NCBI GenBank assembly: GCA_022560025.1
Contig: JAFISE010000019.1
Span: 222,548 to 286,547 of the forward strand
Direction: 5' to 3'
From: Stagonosporopsis chrysanthemi
Taxonomy: Eukaryota; Ascomycota; Dothideomycetes; Pleosporales; Didymellaceae
DNA: 64,000 nucleotides
The notes under the pieces were generated by a model. The model saw only the letters and a list, made by a program, of their open reading frames with translations. It searched no databases and was not told where the DNA came from. The stretch's first letter is position 1. The number at the start of each line of letters is the position of its first letter. Shown piece by piece: positions 63,911 through 64,000 of this stretch. Both the position numbers and the translations under genes were made by a program.

Positions 63911-64000
63911 GTGGTATGGTGTGGTATGGTGTGGTATGGTGTGGTATGGTGTGGTATGGTGTGGTATGGTGTGGTATGGTGTGGTATGGTGTGGTATGGT
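63911..64000 (+). repeat. 10-bp minisatellite (GTGGTATGGT)n
   Basis: Nine perfect copies of GTGGTATGGT fill 63911-64000 and run off the window, preceded by degenerate copies from about 63886 (atggtgtggtatggtatggt). It is not the TTAGGG-type telomere repeat of filamentous fungi. Total array length is unknown. Confidence 0.95.

Overview
The window is nuclear DNA of a filamentous ascomycete (Pezizomycotina, most likely a Dothideomycete; the class is a guess). The main evidence is the gene architecture. Most genes carry one to four introns of about 45-60 nt with GTAAGT/GTATGT-type donors, CTGAC/CTAAC-like branch points and CAG/TAG acceptors. Proteins are fungal in type: MCT-like permease, KRE2-type mannosyltransferase, C2H2 plus fungal_trans regulator, CTK1 kinase with an RS/RD tail, GCP5-like tubulin-complex subunit. 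Exon joins were placed by hand from splice signals, reading frame and family conservation.

Layout. 0.9-3.7 kb: an MCT-like transporter and an ACT-domain (CASTOR-like) protein, convergent. 3.7-6.9 kb: no gene, but a 124-base near-pure G tract. 6.9-19 kb: a long coiled-coil protein, a two-RRM protein, a dienelactone hydrolase, GTP cyclohydrolase I and a CTK1-like CDK. 19.0-24.4 kb: a 5.3 kb gene-free stretch in front of a disordered Ser/Pro-rich protein. 25.8-28.3 kb: empty. 28.3-29.1 kb: a small basic-region protein.

29.9-43.9 kb is an accessory, cluster-like block: acetoacetyl-CoA synthetase, AAAP amino-acid transporter, CE4 (HpPgdA/PuuE-like) deacetylase without a signal peptide, zinc alcohol dehydrogenase, amidase, SDR and a C2H2/fungal_trans regulator. 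The intergenic regions in front of the last six genes share a hexamer, CTCCAA/TTGGAG: nine copies in about 1.64 kb, two of them as a near-palindrome in the divergent CE4/ADH promoter. The synthetase promoter has none. I infer an undescribed catabolic cluster, in which an amide- or imide-type nitrogen compound is imported, opened by the CE4 enzyme and amidase and oxidised by the two dehydrogenases, under the resident regulator. The substrate is unknown.

44-61 kb is housekeeping: KRE2-like mannosyltransferase, GCP5-like protein, a Pro/Gln-rich hypothetical, a p24 cargo receptor, a USP7/Ubp15-type deubiquitinase, a mitochondrial PDK/BCKDK-type kinase and an unrecognised protein with NLS-like motifs. 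61.4-63.1 kb holds a low-complexity membrane-anchored hypothetical. The window ends in simple-sequence DNA and a 10-bp minisatellite that runs off the edge. I recognised no rRNA, convincing tRNA, CRISPR array or mobile element.
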